NCBI GenBank assembly: GCA_049115715.1
Contig: JAGDZQ010000025.1
Coordinates: forward strand, 124,001 to 188,000
Source of the DNA: JAMZMI01 sp049115715
Lineage (GTDB): Bacteria; Bacteroidota; Bacteroidia; Cytophagales; Cyclobacteriaceae
Length of the DNA: 64,000 nucleotides
Reading direction: 5' to 3'
Positions 7,368-16,400 of the stretch are shown piece after piece. The translations under genes were made by a program, and so were the position numbers. The number at the start of each line of letters is the position of its first letter. Position 1 is the first letter of the stretch. The notes under the pieces are model-generated. The model saw nothing but the letters and a program-made list of their open reading frames with translations. It was not told the DNA's origin and made no database searches.

Positions 7368-10300
7368 TCTTCAATCTTTAGTGAGTCCTGTTCAACAGAA
7401 TCTTTGATTATTATCGATTCTTCTGCCGCTTCAATCTCCAAAATCTTTTGCCTAGCTTCGATTACAATCGCCTCCTCAGGGGAGTTGTCGACGATTGACT
7501 GTAAGGTTGCTTTTGCCTGAAGTAGTTCATCCAATCCAATATAATTGTCTGCTATTAGCAAGAATGATCGTCCTATCCAGCGACTGTAAGATCCATAGTT
7601 TCGGTTCAAGTCAAACAGCGTTTCTAGTGATCTTTGGTACTCTGTCTTTTGGAAATAAACTTTGGCTACATGGTATTTTGCTTCAGCGCTATTTTCATCC
7701 AATGGTCCATTTAGCACTTTGATAAACTCATCCAAAGCTTTATCGTATTGTGTCTTTTCAAAGAAAGCCTTTCCTCTTAATAACCAAACGGATTCTTCTG
7801 CTCCCACCGGCTTCCAATCTTCTTCAAGAATCTTACTCGTATAGAAAAGCACACTGTCCATTTGAGACAGCAAAAAGTAGCTGTTCATCAGCCCTTTCCT
7901 AGCAATAAATTGTTCTTTTCTATTGACTGAGTATCTGAGGAGCAATCGGTAATTATCAACCGCTCTATTGTATTCTTTTAATTCTAAAAACGACTTACCG
8001 GACTTATCCAGTGCTCGAGACCTATAAGCGTTGTTTTCTTGTTGGATTAATTTTAAGAATTCGTCAGAGGCTAGACGCCAATTACTATTTCTATAATAGC
8101 TATCTGCCAGGAGGTACTGAACGTCTATTTGGAAACTGCTTTCCGGATATTTTTCAATGAAGGATTTAAAATCTACTATGGCGGCATTGTACCTCTGATC
8201 GTAATACTTGTTTTTCGCAGCTTCAAAAGCAACCACTTCGAGACTTGAATCATCTGGATTGGCTTGTCTGAACGACTCCATGTAGATATCAAACTTATCT
8301 ATGGAAACTCCCCTCTTACCCAATTCTTGCATCCCCAATAGTGCTCCATTGGCTACCTCATGGCTGATGAAATTATTCAGAATGAATTCATAATCATCTT
8401 TGGAAGCATCATTTTGATTTAAATTGAAATAGCATGATGCTCTTTTACTATAACTAAATGGAACCAGAACGCTCTCAGGGAAATTTTGAATTAGCTGACT
8501 AAAGCTTTCTGCAGCTTTTATAAATAATGCTTGGGATATGAACGATTCTCCAGTTTGAAATAGAGCATTGTCCTGATAGGAGGACTTGCCTTTGAATGCA
8601 ATGACATTAGCAAATGACTTTCTAGCCTCTTCTTCTCTATTATTGAGTTCATGAATAACTCCAATCTGATAGTTGACATAATCTTGCGGAGTATTCTCAT
8701 CACCCAGCAATTTCTTATAGATTTTCAATGATGGATCATATTTTTTCTGAACGAAGTAACTATCGGCAAGACGAAGCTTCGCATCCGCAAAAAACTCATG
8801 AGTGTCTGAAGTTCTATTTAGGAAATTTCTGAAATTGACTTCCGCGTCGGCGTATTGTTTTTCATTGTAAGCGATGTATCCAAGTCCATAATATGACTGG
8901 GGTGCCCAGGGTGAATTTGCGTTACTTTCTATACAAAGATTGAACGATTCCCTTGCCTTTGCTTTCTCATTAGTCAAAGAGAAAGATTCTCCTAATAAAT
9001 AGAGTGTTTCTGATTTCACTTCTTGCTTGACCGGATATAGAAGCGACTTTTGCAAATATGAAATGGCTTCTTTGAACTTAGAATCATTAAACAGTTGCTG
9101 CCCTTTGTGAAAGCACAAAGTTTGATAGGCTTCTTTGATTACATAAGACTTGTTTGGTGTTTCTTCAATATGCCCAATGGCTTGATCATAGTCAGATGTC
9201 TTAAGATACGATTTGGTCAATAGTTCCGAGGCTTCTAAACTCCACCGACTGGAAGAATACATCTCATTAAACTTCGTCAATGCAATGATGGCTTCCTTGT
9301 ATTGCCCTGAGGAATAGTTGACTTTGCCTGATAAAAAAGTAGACTCTTCTTTTATTCCGGCATCCTCATCGCTGTTCATTGCACTATTGAAAGCACTGAG
9401 GGCATACGTGTAATTTTTTGATTCGAGGTAAAGTCTACCAAGATAGAAACTGCTTATCTGACCAAGGGATCCTTTTTCCAATGCAGAGAGTTTGAAATTA
9501 TCAATGGCTTTTGGGGAGTCTTTAATTTTGTAATAACTAAATCCTAATTTGTAATAGCCATCAGCATCCATTCTGTTTTTTGAAAAATCGAGGTGGCGTT
9601 GCAAATGCCTTGAGGCTAGACGAAATTCTTCTTTTTGGAAATATGTTTCTCCCAATAATCTATTTAGCGTTCTGTTTGTCTGTGATGGTTTTTCCGAAAG
9701 GTGTTGGGATGCATATTGAATCAGCTTGCTATGATCTCCAGTTTGATAATAGATGTTTGCGGTAAGCTCAACTATTAAAGAAGTATATGACCCTTCGCTA
9801 TCGTCTGAACCACTAAGAATATCCAATGCATCTGAAAACTGCTTTGCGCTGGTTTGAATCAATCCAGCATAGTAGATAGACTCCTGATAGTATTGGTCAT
9901 GATAAAGTGATACTCTTCTGAAATCTATGAGCGCTTCAATATCTTCTCCCTTGATCATTTTCGCGTACCCTCTTTTGAAGACAAAGGCTTTGATCGCATC
10001 TTTGTCTAACTGGTCTTCTGCTACCTGATCGAAATACTTTAACGTTTTGGAATAATCCTTTTTATCAAAGTAATAGCTTCCTAAGAAGTAGTTCGCTAGT
10101 GATTTTAAAGGATGGCTTTTGTTATTTGCGGAGAAAGTCTCAAGATCAGACATAGCTGATTTATCTCCAATTTTCAACTTCGATAGGGCAAGATAGAAGT
10201 CAGCTTCAGTTTCGAATGTTTTATCATCCCCGTCTGCTTTGTATGCTTCTAACAAGTTTATAGAAACGTAGTAAGCCTTTTCTTCAAAATGCCTCAGTCC

Positions 10301-10399
10301 TTCGCTGTATAATTTATCTGGTGACTGCTGATGCACTGGCTGCTGCGCAAAGAGCAATTGAGCAAAAAGTATCAAAAGGCAGCTTAAAACCTTTCCCAT
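7364..10399 (-). CDS. Giant secreted TPR-repeat protein
   Basis: I place the start at the ATG at 10399, giving 1011 aa, because it begins a clean signal peptide (MGKVLSCLLILFAQLLFAQ); a TTG at 10456 would add 19 residues ahead of it. The rest is almost entirely tetratricopeptide-type helical repeats of about 34-37 residues, with recurring motifs such as AYYNIGxxYF- or A-x-x-SYxxLG-like pairs and 'KYPES' linkers, as in YbgF/BamD-type scaffolds. It is probably periplasmic or outer-membrane associated and binds protein partners; its coupling to the following beta-barrel gene suggests that barrel is a partner. No catalytic residues are expected. The exact partner is unknown. Confidence 0.85.
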   Translation of the reverse strand: MGKVLSCLLILFAQLLFAQQPVHQQSPDKLYSEGLRHFEEKAYYVSINLLEAYKADGDDKTFETEADFYLALSKLKIGDKSAMSDLETFSANNKSHPLKSLANYFLGSYYFDKKDYSKTLKYFDQVAEDQLDKDAIKAFVFKRGYAKMIKGEDIEALIDFRRVSLYHDQYYQESIYYAGLIQTSAKQFSDALDILSGSDDSEGSYTSLIVELTANIYYQTGDHSKLIQYASQHLSEKPSQTNRTLNRLLGETYFQKEEFRLASRHLQRHLDFSKNRMDADGYYKLGFSYYKIKDSPKAIDNFKLSALEKGSLGQISSFYLGRLYLESKNYTYALSAFNSAMNSDEDAGIKEESTFLSGKVNYSSGQYKEAIIALTKFNEMYSSSRWSLEASELLTKSYLKTSDYDQAIGHIEETPNKSYVIKEAYQTLCFHKGQQLFNDSKFKEAISYLQKSLLYPVKQEVKSETLYLLGESFSLTNEKAKARESFNLCIESNANSPWAPQSYYGLGYIAYNEKQYADAEVNFRNFLNRTSDTHEFFADAKLRLADSYFVQKKYDPSLKIYKKLLGDENTPQDYVNYQIGVIHELNNREEEARKSFANVIAFKGKSSYQDNALFQTGESFISQALFIKAAESFSQLIQNFPESVLVPFSYSKRASCYFNLNQNDASKDDYEFILNNFISHEVANGALLGMQELGKRGVSIDKFDIYMESFRQANPDDSSLEVVAFEAAKNKYYDQRYNAAIVDFKSFIEKYPESSFQIDVQYLLADSYYRNSNWRLASDEFLKLIQQENNAYRSRALDKSGKSFLELKEYNRAVDNYRLLLRYSVNRKEQFIARKGLMNSYFLLSQMDSVLFYTSKILEEDWKPVGAEESVWLLRGKAFFEKTQYDKALDEFIKVLNGPLDENSAEAKYHVAKVYFQKTEYQRSLETLFDLNRNYGSYSRWIGRSFLLIADNYIGLDELLQAKATLQSIVDNSPEEAIVIEARQKILEIEAAEESIIIKDSVEQDSLKIEE

Positions 10400-10452
10400 A
10401 GTTCGTGAATTAATAACCTGTTGAATGAACGACGAATCTTGAAAGAAAGATA

Positions 10453-11472
10453 TCAATGGAATATATTAAAAATGAGTTCGGTTAGAATGTCCTTTTCTTT
10501 CATCGTACCAAAACCAATGCCTTTGGACTGAAGGTCTGCTTTGCCAATGGCCTTTATGTTTTTGACAACAGTGTGTTTCGGGTATTGGCGGATCGCCTGG
10601 AGGTATTCCGATGCAAAAAACGGGTTCACTCCTATTAGTCTTGCTGCTTCATTTTTATCTCTTGCTCCATTCTGATGGAGTATCAACAGTTTGACAAAGT
10701 ATTGATACAAATTGGAAATAATCAGAACGAGTGGGTTAGATGAAGGGTTTGCTGCGAAATACTGTATGATTTTATATGCTTTTGCTTCGTTTCGGATTGA
10801 CAATGCTTTTTGCAATTCGAAGACGTTATAGTCCTTGCTGATACCTACATATTTTTGAACGGCCAGGTCATCAATTTGCTGACCATCCTTAATGTTGAGC
10901 TGAAGTTTGTTCAGTTCATTGGCTAGTCTCTGCAGATTGTTTCCAATGTTCTCACATAGAATGGCAATGGCTTTGTCTGTGAACTTGGCTCCTATCGCAT
11001 CGGCATAGGACCTTACCCAACTTGGCACCTGATTGTCATAGAGCTTCTTGGAATCAAGAAATAACGCATGCTTTGCCAATGACTTGGCTACTTTCGTTCG
11101 TCTGTCGAGTGATTTATATTTATGACCAAAAACCAGTACAGTGGATGGCAAAGGTTGCTCTAGGTAAGAGATCAAAAGACTCTGAGCATCTTCTTTTTTC
11201 CAATCTTTTATTTCCTGAGCTTCTTTTACAATTACGACCTGCCGCTCTCCCATCATCGGGTACTTTCTAGCGACATTGAGAATGTCTGTGAAATTTACTT
11301 CCTTTCCATAAAGCACGTATTGATTGAAGCTCTTCTGCGCCTCATCAAGTGCTTGTGCTTCAATATGATCGATTATATTGTCGATGAAGAAAGGCTCATC
11401 TCCTTGCAGAAAGTAAACTGGCGCGTAAACTGCTTTTTGGAGATCTCTTATTATTTCATTGTATTCTGCCAC
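10453..11472 (-). CDS. holA: DNA polymerase III subunit delta
   Basis: This 339-aa protein is the delta subunit of the clamp loader, which opens the sliding clamp ring. The N-terminal AAA+-like domain carries the family features VYFLQGDEPFFIDNIID (residues 18-34), YPMMGERQVVIVKEAQE and the sensor-like stretch after it; the C-terminal third, with IISNLYQYFVKLLIL and the AARLIGVNPFFA helix pair, matches the collar domain. The length is normal. The start is GTG at 11472 with no better ATG. It ends 53 bases before the TPR gene start, in the same direction. Confidence 0.92.
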   Translation of the reverse strand: MAEYNEIIRDLQKAVYAPVYFLQGDEPFFIDNIIDHIEAQALDEAQKSFNQYVLYGKEVNFTDILNVARKYPMMGERQVVIVKEAQEIKDWKKEDAQSLLISYLEQPLPSTVLVFGHKYKSLDRRTKVAKSLAKHALFLDSKKLYDNQVPSWVRSYADAIGAKFTDKAIAILCENIGNNLQRLANELNKLQLNIKDGQQIDDLAVQKYVGISKDYNVFELQKALSIRNEAKAYKIIQYFAANPSSNPLVLIISNLYQYFVKLLILHQNGARDKNEAARLIGVNPFFASEYLQAIRQYPKHTVVKNIKAIGKADLQSKGIGFGTMKEKDILTELIFNIFH

Positions 11473-11568
11473 GGAGCGAAATTACACATATCGCTGATTT
11501 AAAATAAATTGGACATACAAAGAATTGTACTTCTTGTCCAATGTCTAGGATGAGTTAAAATTTAAATA

Positions 11569-11700
11569 CTAATTCATCTTCTTCACGAATTGGCCTTCAG
11601 GAAATTTTTCATTGTACAATGACCTTACCTTCTTTTTGATATCGTTTCTTCCGGACAATTCGCAAAGCTGATATAGGTAGTAAAAATGATCTTCAGATTT
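11569..11700 (-). pseudogene. Remnant of a C-terminal coding end
   Basis: On the minus strand an in-frame stop at 11701-11703 is followed by 43 codons without a start codon, ending at a stop at 11569-11571. The encoded piece (begins KSEDHFYYLYQLCELSGRND and ends FPEGQFVKKMN) has a protein-like composition with amphipathic helices and looks like the tail of a larger cytoplasmic protein. There is no Met, GTG or TTG start giving a sensible product, so I read it as a gene remnant. The parent family is not recognised. Confidence 0.4.
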
Positions 11701-11813
11701 TTAAGACAGGAAAAACAGGGTTATTAAAATATCTCATTTAGGGTTCTAATCTTGTTGGTTATCACAATCTAAAATACAAGTTTGATCTGAAATACTGAAT
11801 GATGCTCAATAGG

Positions 11814-11880
11814 CCGGATAGACAGCTGTATCCTTTTTTGGCGTGGGGAGTGGGAGGAAAAAGATACTGCCGATAGCCGG
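11814..11880. repeat. Imperfect inverted repeat, possible REP/MITE-like hairpin
   Basis: The left arm (11814-11839, CCGGATAGACAG...) and right arm (11856-11880, ending GATAGCCGG) are complementary over most of their length, around a GC-rich loop GGCGTGGGGAGTGGGA. The GC-rich tips and loop stand out from the AT-rich surroundings, as in intergenic palindromic repeats. Copies elsewhere cannot be checked here; no second copy was noticed in this window. Confidence 0.4.
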
Positions 11881-11970
11881 AGCGAACTTAAATCTGGTGA
11901 TGCTTATTTTCCTCCAAAGCTAAAATGAATAAATATCAACTAATCGGCTGGGTAATGTTGTGGGACATTC

Positions 11971-11978
11971 TATTTTTG
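11971..11978 (+). promoter_or_regulatory. Bacteroidota -7 box upstream of tyrS
   Basis: TATTTTTG matches the Bacteroidota -7 consensus TAnnTTTG and lies 31 bases before the tyrS ATG, the expected distance for a short leader. No convincing -33 TTG at the right spacing was found. Confidence 0.5.
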
Positions 11979-12009
11979 CGGACTAATTCAAAAAAATCAA
12001 AGTCAATCA

Positions 12010-13290
12010 ATGCAAGATTTCGTAGCAGAACTGAAATGGAGGGGTATGATTCATGATATCATGCCTGGGACAGAGGACGAATTAAAGAAAGGGATAACTA
12101 GTGCTTATGTAGGTTTTGACCCCACGGCAGACTCGCTGCACATTGGTAATCTGGTTCCGATCATGACTTTGATGCATTTTCAAAGATGTGGGCACAAACC
12201 TGTAGCGCTGGTGGGTGGCGCTACTGGAATGGTAGGCGATCCTTCTGGCAAATCAGCGGAAAGAAATCTGTTGGATGAAAATACCCTGAATCACAACTTG
12301 TCGTGCGTAAAGGCTCAACTCGAAAAATTCCTGAATTTCGAAGATGAAAACGGTGCTGAAGTAGTCAACAATTACGATTGGTTCAAGGAATTCAATTTCT
12401 TGGACTTCATAAGAGAAGTAGGCAAGCACATTTCTATCAACTACATGATGGCAAAGGATTCTGTAAAGAATCGCCTGGAAACGGGAATGTCTTTCACGGA
12501 GTTTTCTTATCAGCTTGTTCAGGGGTATGATTTCTACTGGCTTTGGAAAAATAAGAATGTAAAAATCCAGTTGGGTGGTTCTGATCAGTGGGGTAACATC
12601 GTTACTGGAACGGAACTGATCCGCAGAAAAGGACAGGGTGAGGCGTTTGCCTTGACTACTCCGCTTATTACCAAAGCTGATGGCTCGAAGTTTGGGAAAT
12701 CGGAGGGCGGAAACATATGGCTGGATGCGGAAAAGACTTCTCCTTACAAATTTTATCAGTATTGGATCAACTCCTCTGATGAGGATGTGGTGAAATATAT
12801 CAAGATATTCAGCACGAAACAAAAGGAAGAGATAGAGGCTTTGATTACGGAACATGAGCAGGCTCCTCACATGCGATCGCTCCAAAAGGCTCTGGCTGAA
12901 GAGATCACGGAACGTGTGCATTCCAAGTCTGATTTAGAAATGGCTATCAAGGCTTCCTCTATTTTGTTTGGAAAATCCACGACTGAAGACTTGGCAGCTA
13001 TAGATGAAAAGACGCTGCTTCAAGTGTTTGAAGGTGTGCCTCAGACTGAAATTAGTAAAACGGTACTTGACAGCACAGAAACTGTAACAGATTTATTAAG
13101 CGAGGTAACCTCAGGAATCATATTTCCATCCAAAGGAGAAGCGAGAAGAATGATAAAAGGTGGTGGAGTGAGTGTGAACAAAGCCAAATTAACTTCAGAA
13201 AATGAAAAGCCTGAGTTTGAGCTTCTTCAAGACAAGTATCTACTGGTGCAAAAGGGAAAGAAGAATTACTACTTGGTGAAAGTGGTCTAG
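12010..13290 (+). CDS. tyrS: Tyrosyl-tRNA synthetase
   Basis: This 426-aa class I aminoacyl-tRNA synthetase charges tRNA-Tyr. The HIGH-type motif is HIGN (residues 44-47) in DPTADSLHIGNL, the KMSKS-type motif is KFGKS (227-231), and the tyrosine-binding region YDFYWL...QLGGSDQWGNI lies between them. A C-terminal S4-type RNA-binding domain (about 360-426, EARRMIKGGGVSVN) is present. Length and domain order match bacterial TyrS. The gene stands alone on the plus strand with its own -7 box and a terminator behind it. Confidence 0.97.
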   Translation: MQDFVAELKWRGMIHDIMPGTEDELKKGITSAYVGFDPTADSLHIGNLVPIMTLMHFQRCGHKPVALVGGATGMVGDPSGKSAERNLLDENTLNHNLSCVKAQLEKFLNFEDENGAEVVNNYDWFKEFNFLDFIREVGKHISINYMMAKDSVKNRLETGMSFTEFSYQLVQGYDFYWLWKNKNVKIQLGGSDQWGNIVTGTELIRRKGQGEAFALTTPLITKADGSKFGKSEGGNIWLDAEKTSPYKFYQYWINSSDEDVVKYIKIFSTKQKEEIEALITEHEQAPHMRSLQKALAEEITERVHSKSDLEMAIKASSILFGKSTTEDLAAIDEKTLLQVFEGVPQTEISKTVLDSTETVTDLLSEVTSGIIFPSKGEARRMIKGGGVSVNKAKLTSENEKPEFELLQDKYLLVQKGKKNYYLVKVV

Positions 13291-13366
13291 GTTAGACAAG
13301 CTTTACCCAATCTCCTTATTCCGAAGTGTTCAATATCCCCATCGGATTCCACAATGTGGAGATAGT

Positions 13367-13393
13367 AAAAGGAATCAATTTCTGATTCCCTTT
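13367..13393. terminator. Bidirectional hairpin between tyrS and the converging operon
   Basis: A perfect 7-bp stem GGAATCA / TGATTCC (13371-13377 and 13383-13389) has a 5-base loop, AAAA before it and CTTTT after it. It can serve as terminator for tyrS; its left arm includes the stop codon of the converging gene (13375-13377). Confidence 0.6.
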
Positions 13394-13971
13394 TCATTGA
13401 TTAGGTTTTCTGCAGTTTGAAGTTGTCTTTTCAACTTCAATTGATTTTCATGCGCTTTGGTTCTCTGATCTTCAAGTTCTTTCTGAGTTGCTTCAATGTC
13501 CTTTTTGTATTGACTCGTAACTTTGTTACTTCTCAAGAAGAGCATGTAAGCGAAAATCGCTAACAAAAACAGCCCAATGATCAAAGACCAAACGATAACC
13601 TGATACAGTGTCTTTGAAAGTGGAATTCCCAAAAAAGTGATCTCATCATTCTTTGCGTTACTTTGCTCCAACTCTAAGGTCAGGCTAGCCGCATTTTCTT
13701 CTAGAGAGGCGATTTTGGATGCTTTTGCATCAATATCTTTCTTAAGCTCTAAAATATTAGCGTCTTTCTTTCCAACAGAATCTTTCAACGCCTTGCCGAA
13801 TGATTCCAAGGTTGTTACGGGTACAACTTTATATATATCCCAAGTGGCATAGTCAATCATAAGTTGATCAAATACACCTTCAATGTTTTCTGGAGCTTGC
13901 TCCTCTTGCGAAAAAGAAGGAAAAACAAACAAACACAAAACTGCTATTACATTAATCGACCGGGATATCAT
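13375..13971 (-). CDS. Secreted/one-TM coiled-coil protein of unknown function
   Basis: This 198-aa protein has a signal peptide (1-21, ending PSFSQ), a periplasmic coiled-coil (about 65-110, KDANILELKKDIDAKASKIA...), one membrane helix (about 125-147, VIVWSLIIGLFLLAIFAYMLFL) and a cytoplasmic Lys/Gln-rich coiled-coil tail. It is the last gene of the five-gene minus-strand envelope operon, 14 bases after the LRR gene. The topology suggests a membrane anchor or sensor linked by coiled coils to partners on both sides; no family was recognised. Confidence 0.7.
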   Translation of the reverse strand: MISRSINVIAVLCLFVFPSFSQEEQAPENIEGVFDQLMIDYATWDIYKVVPVTTLESFGKALKDSVGKKDANILELKKDIDAKASKIASLEENAASLTLELEQSNAKNDEITFLGIPLSKTLYQVIVWSLIIGLFLLAIFAYMLFLRSNKVTSQYKKDIEATQKELEDQRTKAHENQLKLKRQLQTAENLINEKGIRN

Positions 13972-13985
13972 AGTTTAATTTTGAC

Positions 13986-16400
13986 TTAATAAAATTTGAT
14001 TTTACAATCAGGATTCAACTTCCTATACTCATCTATTTTGTGTTCTTTCAATCTTGTATTGAAACATACAAGTTCTTTTAAGGAACTTATCTCAAATAAC
14101 TGTTCAAGTTTCCAAATCCTCGTGTTCGACAAATTTAATCGCTCTAATCGATACAATCCCGAAAGTCCCTTAAGGTTTTTAATAATTGTTCCGGAAGTAT
14201 TCAGATCCTTTAGCTCATGTAGCTTACTAATCTCCTTCAAACTGCTTACAGAAGTATTTGATATATTCAGCTCTTGCAAGCTCACAAGGCTCGTCAACGG
14301 ACTCAAGTCTTCAACTGGACATCCTGAGACTTCAAGCTTATTTAGTGTCTTAATCAGGCCTAAGGCAGTAAGATCAACAATAGGCGCATTGGCAATTCGA
14401 AGTGACCTTAGTCGTATAAATTGAAGCAATGGGGACAAAGAAGTAATAGGCTGATTCTCCGTTGCAAAGCTTTGGGACTCAATCAAACGATGAAGGTCTG
14501 AAGTAGAGGGTTCTTCAGATATCTCTAAATGTTTTCTGAAAGCTTCCTTCCACGGATCATCCAACATGTCCCACCAAGAGATTAGCTCTTCGGATTTGTA
14601 AATGACCTCTAACTCAGGATTATGTTTTAACATATCAACCACGTCTTCATCCGGTATCGAACTATTATCAATATCTAAGAATCGAAGTGACTTGAGCTGT
14701 TTTATTGGACTAAACTCTGAAATCGAGTTAGACTTCATTGAGAGTGATTTCAATTGATTCAAATTTGATATAGGACTGATATCAGCTGCAGGAAGATTAT
14801 CCGCTTTTAAGGTTTCAAGCTGAGAAAGCGCAGATATAAATTCAATATCAGCAAATAGGTTTCTGCTGATATTGAGGTATTTCAACCGAGACAGCCTAGA
14901 AAGTGCAGTTCCATCTAGCAAACCTTGATCCTCAATATCTAGTGAGTCAATATTGGCGATTCTAACCAAGCTCTCTTCTGTCATCGGCAAAGAAGATTGT
15001 GACTTGCTAAGGAATGTGTTTTTCCAAGAGGTGCTTAAATCAGTCCACCAATTGAACAAATCAGCGGTATTGGTTAAAACAATAATCTCCGGAAACTGAT
15101 CCATAAAGTCAGCTGCAGCATCGCTTGTCAAATCTGTATTTTCACAATGAATCTTTTTTAAACTTGGCAAAGAGCCAAGAGACTCAATATTAGAAACGTT
15201 TGTTCCATTCAAATTGAGATCTTGTAAAGAACTTAGAAATGTCATATTTTCCGTAGCGCTAATCTCCGTCTCACTAAGGTCTAACTCCACAAGACGTTCT
15301 AGTTTCATTGATTCCCAGACACTAATCTGAGTATTAGAAAGATTAGCGTATTCAAGCTCTTCCAGGCTTTTTAAAGTCTTTGAGTCGTTGAATGCCGTAT
15401 TCGACAAATTAATCTTTGATAGTGATTCTAATTTGGAAACATGTCTGAAATCAGATACTTGGGTAAAGGACACATCGAAAAATTGCAGATTTTCCCAGCG
15501 CGTACTTGTGGATATATCAGTAACTCTGGTCTCAGATATATCAACATAGGTCAAATTATCGCAGTACTTTAGGTAGCTTAGATTTGAAATCGGAGCACCT
15601 GAGGCATCCAAATGATTTAGCTCCCGAATCGATCTAAGGGGAGACAAATCTGAAATGACGGTGTTGCTGATATCCAAATACTGTAGTTTAGTCAACATAG
15701 TAACAGGGTCGATGCTTTCGAAGAATTTTCCAGAGAGATTCAAACTATCCTGACTGCTTACTTGCAATAGGTAGTTGATGGTTAAACTATCCTGCATAGG
15801 AACTTGCTCCATGAAAAAATTCTTCCACAAAACAGGAAGAGTGTCCCACCAGGAAAAAAGCTCATCCCGCCGATCTATTTTGGTTGTATAAATGCTGGCT
15901 ATTTTTAAATCATCATTCTGCTTATCAAGATTGATTTCGATGAACCTCTGCTGTGTATACTGGACACTATCTCCATTAATTTGAATGCCTTCAACAAGGC
16001 TATTGAAGCTTACCTTGTAAAAGTCCAACTCCTCCTCTCCTTCTAAATGCTCAATGATGATATCTTCAAAGTCAAATTGAACATGTCGAAAGAAGAAATC
16101 AACGTCCTGAAGGTATGCTCTTACGTTTTTGTTAGTGGCTACAGCTCTATTGATATCCAGATCATCTTCTACCTGAACCAGATCGTCACGAAACGCTTTT
16201 TTAAAAGTCTGATTGATTATAATTTCTTTATCTCGAAAACTGGTATTCTCATTTCCGACAGTGTTAATCATGTATTTGTAAAAGGACACCAACCCTTCAA
16301 CTTCTGCTTTCTGCGCAACAGAATCAACCTGACCACTGCATATGCAGGCAGTGGTAATAAAAGCTGATAGCACTAAAAAAAACTTCAACCTACTTATCAT
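13986..16400 (-). CDS. Secreted leucine-rich-repeat protein with three WW-x-W-K modules
   Basis: The ATG at 16400 (804 aa) begins a signal peptide (MISRLKFFLVLSAFITTA...CSG); the longer frame starting at 16439 would hide it. Residues about 25-190 form a globular domain with features like the NTF2-like small secreted proteins encoded next door. The rest consists of many 22-23-residue leucine-rich repeats of the internalin-like type (LxxLxxLxISxTxVSDLSPL). The LRR blocks are interrupted by three copies of a motif WW(D/T)xL...WKxxF (WWDTLPVLWKNFF, WWTDLSTSWKNTF, WWDMLDDPWKEAF). LRRs bind proteins, so this is probably a surface or periplasmic binding protein. It overlaps the upstream gene by 11 bases. 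Confidence 0.85.
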   Translation of the reverse strand: MISRLKFFLVLSAFITTACICSGQVDSVAQKAEVEGLVSFYKYMINTVGNENTSFRDKEIIINQTFKKAFRDDLVQVEDDLDINRAVATNKNVRAYLQDVDFFFRHVQFDFEDIIIEHLEGEEELDFYKVSFNSLVEGIQINGDSVQYTQQRFIEINLDKQNDDLKIASIYTTKIDRRDELFSWWDTLPVLWKNFFMEQVPMQDSLTINYLLQVSSQDSLNLSGKFFESIDPVTMLTKLQYLDISNTVISDLSPLRSIRELNHLDASGAPISNLSYLKYCDNLTYVDISETRVTDISTSTRWENLQFFDVSFTQVSDFRHVSKLESLSKINLSNTAFNDSKTLKSLEELEYANLSNTQISVWESMKLERLVELDLSETEISATENMTFLSSLQDLNLNGTNVSNIESLGSLPSLKKIHCENTDLTSDAAADFMDQFPEIIVLTNTADLFNWWTDLSTSWKNTFLSKSQSSLPMTEESLVRIANIDSLDIEDQGLLDGTALSRLSRLKYLNISRNLFADIEFISALSQLETLKADNLPAADISPISNLNQLKSLSMKSNSISEFSPIKQLKSLRFLDIDNSSIPDEDVVDMLKHNPELEVIYKSEELISWWDMLDDPWKEAFRKHLEISEEPSTSDLHRLIESQSFATENQPITSLSPLLQFIRLRSLRIANAPIVDLTALGLIKTLNKLEVSGCPVEDLSPLTSLVSLQELNISNTSVSSLKEISKLHELKDLNTSGTIIKNLKGLSGLYRLERLNLSNTRIWKLEQLFEISSLKELVCFNTRLKEHKIDEYRKLNPDCKIKFY

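Larger units (their letters stand above)
11473..12009. other. Intergenic region between holA and tyrS
   Basis: This 537-base stretch contains no intact gene. It holds a decayed C-terminal coding fragment on the minus strand (11569-11700), an imperfect inverted repeat (11814-11880) and a probable tyrS promoter box (11971-11978). I see no tRNA-like or T-box-like structure. Confidence 0.6.

Noticed and set aside
10400..10456. N-terminal extension of the TPR gene from the TTG at 10456
   Set aside because: The signal peptide begins at the internal ATG (10399); the extra 19 residues would block secretion.
12253..12921. 222-aa open frame on the minus strand inside tyrS
   Set aside because: It is antisense to a complete, well conserved tyrS and has the composition of a reverse-strand shadow.
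13996..14424. 142-aa plus-strand frame opposite the LRR gene
   Set aside because: It is antisense to a real repeat protein.
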